Source: Dipteris shenzhenensis
Lineage: Eukaryota; Polypodiophyta; Polypodiopsida; Gleicheniales
Assembly: GCA_047967505.1 (NCBI GenBank)
Contig: CM106539.1
Reading direction: 5' to 3' (one strand)
Length of the DNA stretch: 64,000 bases
Part shown: positions 24,503 to 36,002 of the stretch, in pieces
Numbering within the stretch: position 1 is the stretch's first letter
Layout: the number at the start of each line of letters is the position of its first letter
Position numbers and translations under genes: made by a program
Notes under the pieces: model-generated
Told to the model about the DNA's origin: nothing
The model's input: the letters and a program-made list of their open reading frames with translations, nothing else
The model's database searches: none

Positions 24503-25213
24503 ATCGGATACCGCCAGTAAAGCTGGTTTAAAAATATGAGAAAGAGGAGAGTGAGAAGAGTCTTGATGAACCGTGGTGGGCCCCTTTACCAAATCTAGAA
24601 GACTCAATTGATTGGGTGCATACACTGGCGACAATAGATCCACCAACTACTGAGGGCACTCAGACAATGTACCTTGATGATGAACAACTTAGCTCCATTA
24701 CACCTTTTTACACCATAAGAGTTGTACTACCTAATTAAATTGAATTAGGAATTGACAATTCCCTTGATCCTAACGAGATAGATATGACTCCATCCCAACT
24801 TTAGGTAAATCTGACATCAGTAGGTGCAACATGCCAAATACAGGCCAAGGTAGATGGGTGAGCAAGCTACAACCTCATCTCCTGGGAGACATTTAAGCAT
24901 CTCGTCCAAGTACACCTTCAAGTATGTGATTTTGAAATTCAATCCATAGAGGGTACCTCTATTAAGGTTGTTGGTTCGCTAATGTTGAATGTTTCCTTGG
25001 ACAATTACATTGTGCCTTGCAAGTTTTTTGTAGCTCCTGCAGGTACCTTAACGAAAGCTACCATCCTTCATGAAAGCTAGATCCGAGACACTTACAAAGG
25101 GTTATTTGGTGATGAATCGTCCCATCAAGATACACCAAGTGCTAGCCAAGAATCAACATCAGCAACTCCCACCTCGACAAGGACGCCACCAAGGATGAAG
25201 ATAAAGACAAGAG
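24503..25213 (+). pseudogene. Second protease-like domain (degenerate)
   Basis: The plus strand encodes CQIQAKVDG, then a TGA stop, then ASYNLISWETFKHL around 24832-24905, followed by SIKVVGSLMLNVSLDNYIV and FFVAPAGTLTKATIL to 25078. The layout VD-x-x-AS-x-N-LIS matches a retropepsin active site (canonical D-T-G-A), and the later strands fit the same fold. Here the active site reads D-G-stop-A-S, so it is dead. Two protease-like domains in tandem is unusual for an LTR element; it could be a duplicate or a pepsin-like domain with another role. Confidence 0.5.
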
Positions 25214-26014
25214 GCAGCCAAGCAAATATGGGTCCGAAGGGATCTATTGAAGGCTCAAGGATACTTTGAGGGTGAATCATATTTTTGGATTCCAAAGAGG
25301 CCTCAACAGATGAATTCACCCCCTCCTACAAACAACAAACCTCAACATCAAAGACAAAGAAGACGCCATCCAACAAGGAAGGTACATTACCGATGGGTTC
25401 CCACAAGACTACTCGAGGCCCAGAGATATTATCTTGGTAGCTCTTATATATGGGTACCCAAGCCTCGCCATAGCAATCAACAGCCCATCCATGCTTTGCT
25501 TAAGCCTAAATGTATGCTATCTCCATCACAAAAGCAGGAACAGAGCCCCAAATCTATCAATACAAAAGCATCAACGAGTGCAAATGTAGCAATAGTAGTC
25601 ACACAAGAACCTACTCTCCAAAGATGCCAAGAACAGCGAGAACCTACTTGTAAGGACAAGGGAAAAGCACCAATGCAAGAGGATCATACGCAAAGGAATT
25701 CATCTGCCTCCTCTCGAGTAGTTACACAAGAACCTGTATCAAAAAGGGAGACAGTAACACAAGAACCTGCTCGACTGCCGCAAGTCTATCAAAAGGCATG
25801 TCAATTTATTGCATCATCTTCAAGGCAATTGGCAGCAGCACAAGAACCTGTCTTGAAAAAAGAGACAGTAACACAAGAACCTGCCAAGATAAAATATGAA
25901 TCCACATTTGGAGCCACACAAGAACCTTCCTTACTGAGAAATTTGGCATCTATCATCAGGGAAGCTACGCAAGAGTCGGCCACACAAGTAATGCCCATCA
26001 CAACGAAAGTCTAA
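25214..26014 (+). pseudogene. Repeat-rich protein with W-V-P-K and T-Q-E-P motifs
   Basis: I do not recognise a known function. The frame (a TTG rather than ATG lies at 25247) contains two copies of a module of about 25 residues: WVRRDLLKAQGYFEG..YFWIPK and WVPTRLLEAQRYYLG..YIWVPK, separated by a basic Gln/Arg-rich stretch. The second half has T-Q-E-P at least seven times (for example VVTQEPTL, VTQEPA, GATQEPS) in low-complexity sequence. The same module and ladder appear on the minus strand at 62265-61690, so they belong to the element rather than to chance. Confidence 0.65.
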
Positions 26015-27078
26015 CAAGAACCTTCCAATGTGAACAATGAATTGTCTTCATTCTTGACAACTTTCTCAACTGAACAGCAGGCCACACCAATCAGCATCAA
26101 CAACACATCCCTTCAGTAGAGCCAAAACAAGAACAGCAGGCCACGGACTTACGCCTAAGTAATCAGGGTCTTGAACTTGAGTTCACACATGGAATGACAA
26201 GTGGTTCTCCGCAAGCAGCTCTCGAGGATGCATTTAACTGCAGGGTGAAGGTGATTACACCAAGATGGGTGTGGATGGGTTTCTTGTGACCCTCAAAGCT
26301 TTTTTCATATTCCTTTACTAACATCACCATTAACTATCTAACTTCCACTCATCCTCTTTTCTTTATTTTTCTTTTCTTTCAGTTGTAGCTTAGAAACCTT
26401 TCCTAGAATCCCCCTTCTATAAACCTCTTCAACCATAGTCCTCATTTTAGGAGTTTGTATGGTGTATTATCAAACTCCTCTTGATTTGATGACTCATACA
26501 AATAAAGCTCCAAATGGTGCAACAACCTTATCGGGCTCAAATACTTCCGAGCAACGCCCTTGATGAAATATAATCCATAAAATGGATTTTGAAGGCACTT
26601 CAATGTAGAGAAGCAATCCAAAATGTCATGCACAACTCCAGATGTTCAAACATGGCATGACAAGGAAATAGTCTGATGAGAATCCATTAGAAGTCCTACT
26701 CAAATAAAATATGGGACATAAGAGGAGCATGAGAATGCACTTTACTTACTCTGCTAGCACTAACACCACTAGGACCTTACATCAATCCCTACTAACATCT
26801 TCTTCCTAATAACTTAACCCTTATATTTTTCTTTTCCTTTTTCTTATTCCTTCTTTGAATGGTCACAAGTACTCAAATCGGCTCACACAAACCCTAAGGT
26901 GCTAGCTCCATAAGAATCACTCATCCATACTTCCAGCAACCATTCCATAACAAGGAGCCACTACATCCCTCTGTTGCAATGGACCAAAAGAAGAATCAGC
27001 CTATACGATCTTCCTTGACAATGCTCCAACAACCGCTACATGACCCAGAGGACTGGATCGAGATCAGGAAGGGGGGCA
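26015..27078. other. 3' internal region and purine tract of the gag-protease element
   Basis: No polymerase domain is visible. A further coding end is suggested at 26200-26285 (CRVKVITPRWVWMGF then stop). The purine tract GGAAGGGGGGCA ends at 27078, directly before the LTR-like TGTTAACA. Confidence 0.55.
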
Positions 27079-27650
27079 TGTTAACATAATGGTTAACAAT
27101 GCGCTACCACTGGTTAAGTGAGGTGATTTGATGGACAATGGCAAGTCCATAGAGCCATGATTGTGTCTTGGAGCTACATGGGCCCAAGAGAATGGTAAAA
27201 GAATGAGAAGGGAGAGTGGTATACAGAGATTATGGTTGGCCCTCCCTTCAAAAGGTGACTTGTATAAAAGGCCAAATGGTTGACTTTGGTCTTCATTGTT
27301 GTTTGCACAAGTTTGAATACAAGCTCCCTCTTCTCTTCCAAGAGAGTGTTTTGGGTGTTCTCTTGTTTCCATTGTAGTGCCTTTGTGGTTGTCACTCTAT
27401 CCCCCTTCACTCCCTTCTCCTTCTTCCCTTCCTCCTCCTCCCTTCTCCCCCTTCTCCCTCTCCCCTCCCCTCTTCCCCTTCCCTCTTTCTCGCATGAAAC
27501 CACACTGTAACAATTCGGAGGCCGCTTGAGTGACACTTGTGGACAGCTCCTGCTATGCATTGCTCCCACAAGGAGTAGCTGGGAGTGGAAGCTCCGTCCA
27601 TATCTTCAACTACCCCATGACACGTGAGTCATCGCTGAGACCCACCACAC
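27079..27650 (+). repeat. Probable 3' LTR of the gag-protease element
   Basis: Starts TGTTAACATAATGGTTAACA after a purine tract. The end near CCCACCACA (about 27641-27649) is a guess, because no partner LTR is present in the window. A CT-rich run lies at 27415-27490. Confidence 0.45.
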
Positions 27651-27764
27651 TTTAGCTAAGGGCAGGATTAAACATTGGCAATGGCGCATAAAGAAAGGAT
27701 GAAATGTTGTTCAAAGAGGAAAAGAAGAAGGGTATAACATAGGCAAAGTTGGGAGGGGAATGGG

Positions 27765-28040
27765 GAGATAAAGAAAGGCTATGGTTGGGGTGAGGAAGGT
27801 GTAGAGAGCAGCTCATTTTTGGAAGGTTGAGAATTTTCATGTCTCTTTCTTTACCTTCAAAATCAATTTTTCACCATGAGGAAGGAGAAAGAAGATGTTG
27901 TAGAGGCAGCTAAAGAAAGGCTATGGCTGGGGGGACGAAGGTGTAGAGAGTAGCTTAATACTAGAACATGAAGATTCTTCATGTCTATTTCTTTGTTTTC
28001 AAAATCGATTGCTCACCATAAGGATGGAGAAAGAAGATGC
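27765..28040. repeat. Direct duplication, about 145-bp offset
   Basis: The stretch AAAGAAAGGCTATGG..GGTGTAGAGAG..TCATGTCT..TTTCAAAATC..CTCACCAT occurs at about 27772-27880 and again at about 27911-28020. No coding function seen. Confidence 0.8.
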
Positions 28041-28399
28041 CATGCTTGACTACCTCACAAGAGAAGGTGTTTAGATTGGGCACTTTATTTGCCTTGTTTT
28101 TCTCAAGTATTGAGAGAACATACCATGGTGAGCCAATTGAGCATTTAGATAATGTGTGATTGGATTCCTCAAACAAGAGAGCAGCTTGTAAGTCCAGCTA
28201 TGAAATTTGAATAAGGTATCTTAGTTAAGCAATAATTTTATAGGTATACTTCTCATCCAAGCACCTAGAAATACTTGACTCCTAATCCAGTCCTCTCAAC
28301 ACATACATCATTCACAATGGAACTAAAGCTAAACTATCATTCATGTTTTTGGTGGATTGGTGTGCATGTAGTAGCTAAGCTCCATCCCCATTTTGGACA

Positions 28400-30150
28400 A
28401 CACTTATCACATCATGGGTAGACACTCTCATCGGTACACAGGTAAGCCTCTTACACAGCACCAGACCGCCCATTGATTATTTACCAGTCATGACACCAGA
28501 CGAGATCAATGAGGGGAAAGAGAACCTTCTTCTACCATCCATTGCCACAAGGTATGTACCATTTTATGACACTGACTCGAGCCTCATTAGTCTCGAGAGA
28601 TCAAATGTAGATGCTTCAATCCACAGTTTTTGATCATGCACATTCCTCCATAAACCCTCAACATGAGGCGCATTCCTCAATAAGCCCTCAGCATGAGACT
28701 TTCTCTCCGTAAGCCCTCAGTACGAGGCATATTCAGCAATAAGCCCTCAACATGAGGCAAATTCGATAGTAAGTCCTCAGTATGAGTCAGTCTCATCTAC
28801 AGCAGCATAGTCTGATTCTTATGATGCACAACCATCATTCTCATGCATGGATCCGACTCCATCTTTTGCCACAGATGCTATAGATACTCAACAGGAGTTC
28901 ACCATTGATCATGAAGCTATTCAGCAACAGGAAAGTCCTCAGTACAAGGTACTCACATCTTATGCCGCATGCAGAGATATATGCCACAGCACATCAGATC
29001 CTCATGTGATTTCATTCCAGTATTGATCCCTGATGCTTTCACCTCTAATATAGAATATATCTTGGGCTCAGTTCCCTTCACTAGTACAGATCAATAGATC
29101 AGTCTTCAAGACATTCCAGCATTGACTCATTCGTGCCGCATTGCATCCGTGGATCTAGTAATCACCATCTCTTTCGATCAGCAGATCATTCCTCAGCACA
29201 AGGATACCTATGCATCAGTGCGGTCCTGCCCCAATGCAGTGGACATCATTAGGTCCATCCATAGTGCAACCTGGGGAGACTCAGTGTTTCAGCATGCACT
29301 TATGGCTGTAGTATATAGTCCTTAATCAATGCAGATTAGTGGTTGGATCCACGACTATAGATATGAGCATTCGGCACCTCATATGCCTCAAGGACATCTC
29401 ATGCATTCTTAGTTGTATTTCAGGCTTCTAGGCCTTTACACTATCATCTCCTTCTCGACAAGCCTATGGCAGATGCTACATCCCATGCCGATGGATGTTT
29501 AGCCATGCACACATCAGATGACCTTCAGCTCACGACAGTTGAGCATACAAGTTTGATGGGTTGCCGTACCTTGTCAGTTTTACGGGCCTATTCTTTAGCA
29601 AAGTAGCATATCATACCTACACCTTCAGCCCCTAGATCACTATGTCCACATTGAGTATGTGTTCTTCTTCGACCCCGCATCATTCGATAGAGATTATATT
29701 TCTACTACATCATACCTCCGATATTGTTGTCAGTTCTTTTGGGTTGGTGACACTCTCATATGTCACAACCTATCAGATATCATCTCCATCACTACATCAA
29801 CTAGCCTCACATCTGGATGCCTCTTCTATAGAGTAGTTGCACAGATCACGACTACTTATGACATGTTCAGCATGCAGCCATACACACACTTCTCCACACA
29901 GTCATCTTTTGACCGACCAATCTTTGATCCAAGAGGACTTCACACTCTACATATTCCCTTCCTCTCCCTTTCAGCCTATCTTCTGGGTTTTATTCCCAAA
30001 GGCGAATGGTGGTCACTATGCTCACACATGCACATACTACTCTGATTTCTTTCAGTTTGGATGCTATCATATGCATCAAACGAAATCCACAAAAAGATCT
30101 TGTACATCCACCCTCTACTTACCCAGTGCAATTTAAGAGGGGGTGGTGAG
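28400..30150 (+). other. Unassigned, possibly internal region of another LTR element
   Basis: No known domain. A plus-strand reading with several stops from 28400 on is protein-like (PVMTPDEINEGKENLLLPS) and contains an S-P-Q-Y/H-E repeat. At 30130-30148 there is a purine-rich tract (AAGAGGGGGTGGTGAGGA) followed by TGTAAATTGCACC, which could be a polypurine tract and LTR start. No partner LTR was found, so the identification is weak. Confidence 0.3.
28640..28800 (+). repeat. Tandem repeat of about 36 bp (S-P-Q-Y/H-E)
   Basis: The unit AAGCCCTCAGCATGAGGC recurs about five times at intervals of 36-37 bp, with the last copies degenerate. In one plus frame it encodes repeats of the form S-P-Q-Y/H-E-A, and a further related ESPQYKV occurs near 28930. 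Confidence 0.8.
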
Positions 30151-30414
30151 GATGGTGTAAATTGCACCATCTACATAGGGCATAGGGGCAAACCCTAACC
30201 CTAACCCTAAGCGATTCACACATGTATATCTTCATGTTCATGTTCAATACAACTTAGTGTACAGGTAGCTATATCATGTGCACTCCTCTCTATCTCCCTC
30301 TCTCACTTCTACTATCGATATTTTGGCTCATTGAGCTACCAAACTAGTGTAAATTATTTTTGAAAATACAGATATATGATTGAATTTGGTTCAGCTAACA
30401 ATTTCTATGAGTCC

Positions 30415-31910
30415 AAATAACAACTGGCATGTGTGGCCTATTGAAGAGATGGACCTTGCTTTAAGCCTTGCAAAGTAGTTAATTGAATAGAAGGCAAATC
30501 TTTTTCAGCCATCTTTTTGTACAATGATGTAATAATATCACATTTTAAGTCTCATTTGTAACACTCGTTGGGTAGCGTCATGAGACATAAAAGCCAATTG
30601 CTATTTGGACTTGTAGAATTTACAGTGAACTCTCCATCACAACCAAGCATCTTGAGTTGCTGCATTGCCTCATAAGGTGTAAGCCTCTTTGATGGATTAT
30701 GTGGAAACATAGGAGCCCAAGGGCATGGCAAGGTGATACATAATATGATCAATAAAACTGGACTAGTATCAAATGTGGTTTTGGGAAGCTCCGTTATTGA
30801 TATGCCAAATGTGGAAGGCTTGAAGAATCTCATAGAGTATTTGAAAAGCTACCAAATATAAATGTGGTTTCATGAGGTGCTATGATTGTAGGTTATGCCT
30901 AGTGGGGGCATAATCTTTCCGCTCTCCAAAGTCATGTTCATGTACATTTTAAAGTCATGTGGTAATATGGGAGCCCTAGCGCAGGGAAGGCTAATACTCA
31001 GTAAGCTTCTTAGATGTGGACTTCAGTCTGATGTCATCATATGCATCAACCTTGTTGATATGTATGCTAATTGTGGGAGTTTAAATGAGGCCCACGAAGC
31101 ATTTCATGAATCACAAAATCATGATTTGGTGTCATGGGGCTCAATGAACACATGATTGCTTCATGTAAGAGATTTTTCTAGAAGCACAAGAGCATCTAAC
31201 AATGCATTAAATACAAGTGAGCATACATGGAATGCTAATATATTTGCACGTGAGAAGCTTGGAAAATAAGAAAGTGATCTTAGATTTCACCACAAAAATG
31301 CAACAAGAGGGCATGACTCCTATGAAAGTGAGGGGGACAACATTTTCAATGAGATGCTAGCTAGACATGTTGTATCATGGGATATTATGATTGCAGGTTA
31401 CACATAGCATGGGCATGGTCTTCTTGATCTTTAACAAAATGCAAGAGGATGGCATAAAACTAAGCATTGTAAATTCCTTTTGCATCTTAAAAGTATGTGG
31501 TAGCATAGAATCCATCCAACATCGCAAGCTGATACATAAGCAAGTCATCAGTTGTACATTAGAATTATGTGTACCTATTACAAACAGCCTAATTGACACG
31601 TATGCAAAATCTAGGAGCTTATATGAGGCATAAAATTGTTTACCATATTATCTAATAAGGATGTTGTGTCATGGAGTGCACTCATTGAGGGGCACACTGA
31701 ACATGGCCAAGTTGTTTGGGTTCTTGAATTTTTTGTGCAAATGCAAGAGACCAGCAAAAAACCAAGCAAAATTATATTTGTGAGTATTTTGGAAGCCTAT
31801 GGCATAATGCATGACACCAAGCAAGGCCAGCTCATTCATGACATGATTCTCAAATAAAGTTTTGAATCATATGTAATCATTAGAATTGCCTTCGTTGACA
31901 TGTATGCTTG
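30415..31910 (+). pseudogene. PLS-type pentatricopeptide repeat (PPR) protein remnant
   Basis: PPR proteins bind organelle RNA and guide editing, splicing or stability in plastids or mitochondria. Repeats can be followed on the plus strand: near 30725-30880 (GKVIHNMINKTGLVSNVVLG), 30895-31155 (LKSCGNMGALAQGRLI, LVDMYANCGSLNEAHEAF, DLVSWGSM), 31391-31633 (IHKQVISCTLELCV, NSLIDTYAKSRSL) and 31636-31857 (KDVVSWSALIEGHTEHGQ, FVSILEAYG). The spacing of conserved residues is that of PLS arrays. Many stops and shifts, and no E or DYW domain or start codon, so a dead fragment. Confidence 0.85.
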
Positions 31911-31949
31911 ATGGAACAAATCCAAGCCAAAGGCTTAGAAAAGATAGCT

Positions 31950-33240
31950 GATAGGGCTAAGCGTCACTTGAAATAGAAAGAATTATCACAATATCAGCAA
32001 GTCGTAACTTGGACGAAAATTTCACAAGTGAAATTTGCATGTCCACTAATATGACAAACATATATCAAGATGAATCTAGGAAGATGCCTAAACACATCCT
32101 TTAAGAGAAAACAAACCATGCAGCTACTAACCTTATGATAGTGACACACAAGGTTAAAGACAAACTCCATCATGCTGCATAGTAGTGACTAGCTACTACG
32201 ACATCCCCGATGTCATTAGCGACCAACAATAGGTCTAGACCATAGTATTAACATATGCTAGCTAGCATGATGATAATCATGGTCACCTCCTCTTCCCTAA
32301 CACCTTCAAGTGCCAACCCATCTAGGAAAACCTCGATCAACCTGTCCAAGAAATCACCCAGGAAAGCGTCATTGTAAGCATGGAGCAACTCACCGGCAGC
32401 AGTAGCGAGAGCTGGATCCACTGTGTACACTCTTCTCCTATCCTTTGAAATATTGACAATGGATCTCATGTGCTTTGCCACAAGCTGTTGTGGTAGACTC
32501 CCCCATGCAACTACATCAAGTCCCACAATACAGGTAAAAATAGCTACTGCTATGTCCGGAGTCTATACCTCGATGAATCCAAGAACATTCCCAAACTCAT
32601 CCTCTAAGAACACAACATAGTGCAGTTCAATCTCACGATAGTCACTCATAAGATTGAAAACCATAAACTCCATCACGCATAGCAGGGACTAGCTACTATG
32701 ACATCCCCACTGATGTCATCAGCACCCAATAGTGGTGGTGTAGACTGTAGCATAAAAATATGCTCTCACTACAAATCCACACCCACACATACTTGAGCAT
32801 CCATTTATACAAAGTCTTCATATTGAGTTTCTGTCGGCACTCCAGAGGTGAAGGGCAAACTCAGCCATGACGAAGGCTAGCACTCAAGGAGAAGGCTAAT
32901 CAAAAAGTAGTCCAAATCTCTTCATTCAAGCTACAACTTCTTGTGAAGTCTCAATGATTTCATTTTAGTCTCTCCCAAACGAGCATCTAAATCTAGCTGA
33001 TAGGGCAACATACCATTTAAGATAGAAAGAATTATCGCGATACCAGTAGGCCGCAACTTGGACGAAAACTTCACAAGGAGATTTGCAAGTCCGCTAATAC
33101 GGCAGAAGCATATACCTCGATGAATCCAGGAACATTCCCAAACTGATCCTCTAAAAACGCAACATAGTGCAGTTTCAATCTCACGATAGTCACTCATAAT
33201 ATTGAAAACCATAAACTCCATCACGCATAGCAGGGACTAG
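31950..33240 (-). pseudogene. Repeated C-terminal fragments of a P-loop NTPase gene
   Basis: The minus-strand frame 32526-32248 reads GLDVVAWGSLPQQLVAKHMR, then KDRRRVYTVDPALATAAGEL and FLDRLIEVFLDGLA, matching 54440-54200 of the better copy. Beside it, a block around 31950-32250 recurs at 32640-32760 plus 32994-33300 (GATAGTCACTCATAA and CATCACGCATAGCAGGGACT in the later copies), so parts of this gene were duplicated locally. Stops interrupt all parts. Confidence 0.65.
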
Positions 33241-34130
33241 CTACTATGACATCCCCACTGATGTCATCAGCGCCCAACAGTGGGTGTAGACCATAGTATA
33301 AAAATATGCTCTCACACATACAAATCCAAATGCAACTACCCCATGCAACTACATCAAGTCCCACAATACAGGTAAAAACAGCTACTGCTATGTCTGGAGT
33401 CACCCAACCTGCTTCTGAGGTAATTATGTTCTTGCCCAGCAACTTCATCTTGGCGAGTTGGATGGCTGGGGTCAGCTTGTTAGAGTCATCTACTGAGTCA
33501 TAATATGCTGCCCAGAGTGGTCTCCCATATTGTATCACAGCTTCTAGAGCCGTGCTTGTTTCAGCCTCAAAGCTGCTATCAGTTCCAGCCTAAGCAAAAA
33601 TGTCACTCTTCCTGATGAAATAGCCAGTCTCAAACGCGAGCTTGGATCCCTGATGCTAAGTCTGCAACCTTCCTGTCAGTGCCAAGCACAATGCAAAAAT
33701 CCATTTGGAATACTTCTAAGCGACCTCCTGAACTTCCTAAATTTGTCACCGAGCTCCCCAGCCTCATCAACACACAAAAGAAGCTTCACTTTACGCCCTT
33801 CTTGCTTATTTATTTTGTCCTTGAAGCAGATCTCAAACTGTGTTTCGGCGTCGGCACGCTCCAATTGATCATGCGGAGTAATATTTTCCTCGTACTCCTC
33901 ATGTATTTCCTGAATCTCATTACTTCTCTCCTGTGCCTCAACCCACTGTTCAGATGTCATGTTAGCATGCTTATTGAAAACCTTTAAGGATGCTAAGAAC
34001 AAGTGCCACAAAGCTTCCCTTAGTGGCCGCCCAGATCGGTAAAATGTGTGCTAGCTTCCAGGTTCGCCTTGGAAACCAGGTCTGCTTCTCCCTTATACAT
34101 TATAAATAGAATACAAAGAACTCCTTGCAC
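33241..34130 (-). pseudogene. P-loop NTPase fragment with Walker B motif (copy 1)
   Basis: The minus-strand frame 34011-33676 reads FNKHANMTSEQWVEAQERSN, then KLLLCVDEAGELGDKF and FRRSLRSIPNG; 33538-33221 continues with YGRPLWAAYYDS and LLGKNIITSEAGWVTPDIAV. All of this aligns with the copy at 53911-55733. LLCVDEA is a Walker B motif. The upstream part with the Walker A motif is absent: homology to the other copy stops at about 34130. The DNA between 33500 and 33680 carries shifts. Confidence 0.7.
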
Positions 34131-35379
34131 TAAAGCTTAAATGTTGCCACATAGGAATTGGTCATAGGCATGGTCTAAAGCATTGCTTTATGCAATCATC
34201 AACACTAAGGTCATCAACACGTGGCAATTGGTTAAAGGCATGGTCTAATGCTTTGCCCTATGCACTCATCAACATGAAGGCCTTTACTTGCCACATGCTA
34301 CCAACTATTATAAAAAATTTCAGGGGTTACTTAACCTAGGCGACTCCGCTTCGTTGAATGCCACAACTTTTGCACCTCTAAATTTACTCGGGGCATGTGC
34401 TTGGAAGGTGTGAGGTTGTGACCTTATTACCAAAAGGCACATTTACTGCCATTATATGACCACCACTATGTAGCTCTCTTATTTTAAAAAAAGGGCCTTA
34501 ACCAAAGAAGCATTCATTTTTCCTAAACCATATTGGAAATTGAGACATGATTATGAAAATTACATGCAAATTTGTGACAATCAAAGTATATGTGAACCAG
34601 CTGATGTATGTGCATGGTGCAAGCCTTCATCAGGTGACATAAACTTAACAATCCACAACTTTGACTACAAATTCCAAGCAGTTTCATTACAACGAATCTA
34701 TGACCACTGTTAATGGAAAGCTGTAAATCCAATTTCCTGCACGCAAGCTATATGTGAGAAACCTTCAAAATGGTAGGTGCATAGATGAGAAACCATAGAT
34801 GCCCAGAATATAATGTACTTCACATGCAAGCACCTCAACCATAAAACAAGCCTCACAAGAACACAATTTCAGAGAGCAATTGGTAAACTGGCCAAGATGA
34901 GATTTTTGTGTCACCTTGTTACCACCACCACACAGGGAAAATAACTTGGAACCATACGCAATGCTTCAAAACAAAGGTGAAGCCATTTATACCCAAAAAC
35001 AGCATGCCCCTAGGCATCCACATTCACCTTCAAAAATGACCAAGTCCAAAATAACAATCCAATGTCCTGCATATAGCAGGACAAATGTACTCTCCAAAGT
35101 GTGAGTACCTCTGTTTGGCACCCAATCGCATGCCCAAAAAGTAATTGGCGACTATGGGAGAAGTGCAGTGTTCCTCAGAGTCAAGGTGGATGGTATGACA
35201 TCTATCACATGGACTGCTTTTCAAATTTTTAGGACAAGCCTCTTTTCCAGACATTCGTCGCTGGTGTCCGGTGCACATAGAGAGGGTGACACTGAAGTCT
35301 GAAGGGGAAGAATTCTACCACAGCAGAACCAGCAAATAGATTTTCAGCCAGGAACGAGAAGCGAAGGGGGTGATGAGCT
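34131..35379. other. No gene seen; short tandem duplication
   Basis: At 34143-34275 a unit of about 65-70 bp containing GGCATGGTCTAA..GC..TGC..TATGCA.TCATCAACA is repeated twice. The rest has only short frames that I do not recognise. Confidence 0.5.
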
Positions 35380-35940
35380 GCTCCCCGTGAGCTCCTGCTG
35401 AACCACCACGCCCCTCCTGGCTGCCCCGCTGCCTCGCCCCATCTGCTCCCCCTCTGCACTCCCTCGCCCTCCCCGCCGCCCCTTCTGCTCCCGCTACCTC
35501 AACCCCGTCCACCCCTTCTGCTCCCTCCTCTACTGCCTCCCCCTCCACTTGCTGCACCCCCGCCAGCCCCGCCCTCTCCCATCACCGCTGCCTCCTGTCA
35601 CCCTGCCTCCCATCATCTCCGCCTCCATCTCCTCCACCTCCATCCCCCGCCACCTCCGCCTCTTCCACCCCTCTCAGCCCCCCGCCTCCTCCCCTGCCAC
35701 CTCTCCCGCCTCCATCTCCTCCACCTCCACCACCCCTCCCGCCTCCTCTCCGCCCTCTTGCCCTCTCCTTCCCTCATTCTCTCCCTCCTCGCCTTCTCGC
35801 CCTCCTTCCTCCTCTGCCCTCCTTTCCCTCCTCCTTCCACTTCTGTCCTTGCCCCCTCCTTCACCCCGCCTCGTCTCCGCCTCCCCCTCTAACGCTCTTC
35901 TTCCTCACCCTGCCTTTTTCTTCTTCCTCCCTGCAGCAGG
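35380..35940. repeat. C/T-rich low-complexity block
   Basis: About 550 bp of nearly pure C/T with TCCACC, TCCCCC and CTCC units. It gives Pro/Ser-rich frames on the plus strand and Gly/Arg/Glu-rich frames on the minus strand, neither of which I accept as genes. It adjoins the 5' end of the LINE and may be part of its untranslated region. Confidence 0.7.
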
Positions 35941-36002
35941 AGCACTTGTGCTTGTTAAGGCGAAAGAAAAACCTTGGTGGTGACCCTTGGTCTAGCCAAA
36001 GA

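Larger units (their letters stand above)
21097..27650 (+). mobile_element. Ty3-like gag-protease LTR element lacking visible reverse transcriptase
   Basis: In order: gag with a retrotransposon gag domain, several zinc-knuckle remnants, an aspartic protease, a second protease-like region, a W-V-P-K repeat, a T-Q-E-P repeat ladder, a purine tract (GGAAGGGGGGCA at 27067-27078) and an LTR-like start TGTTAACATAATGG at 27079. No reverse transcriptase, RNase H or integrase is visible in the 2.5 kb between protease and LTR. The 5' LTR is not found; the element appears to be cut near 21050 by the tandem repeats. A related copy lies inverted at 61690-64000. Confidence 0.7.

Noticed and set aside
27174-27601. 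Glu/Gly/Arg-rich minus-strand frames
   Set aside because: Antisense to the CT-rich run in the LTR; low complexity only.
35549-35983. 144-codon Pro/Ser-rich open frame
   Set aside because: Produced by C/T-rich low-complexity sequence; equally long frames exist on the other strand and no domain is present.
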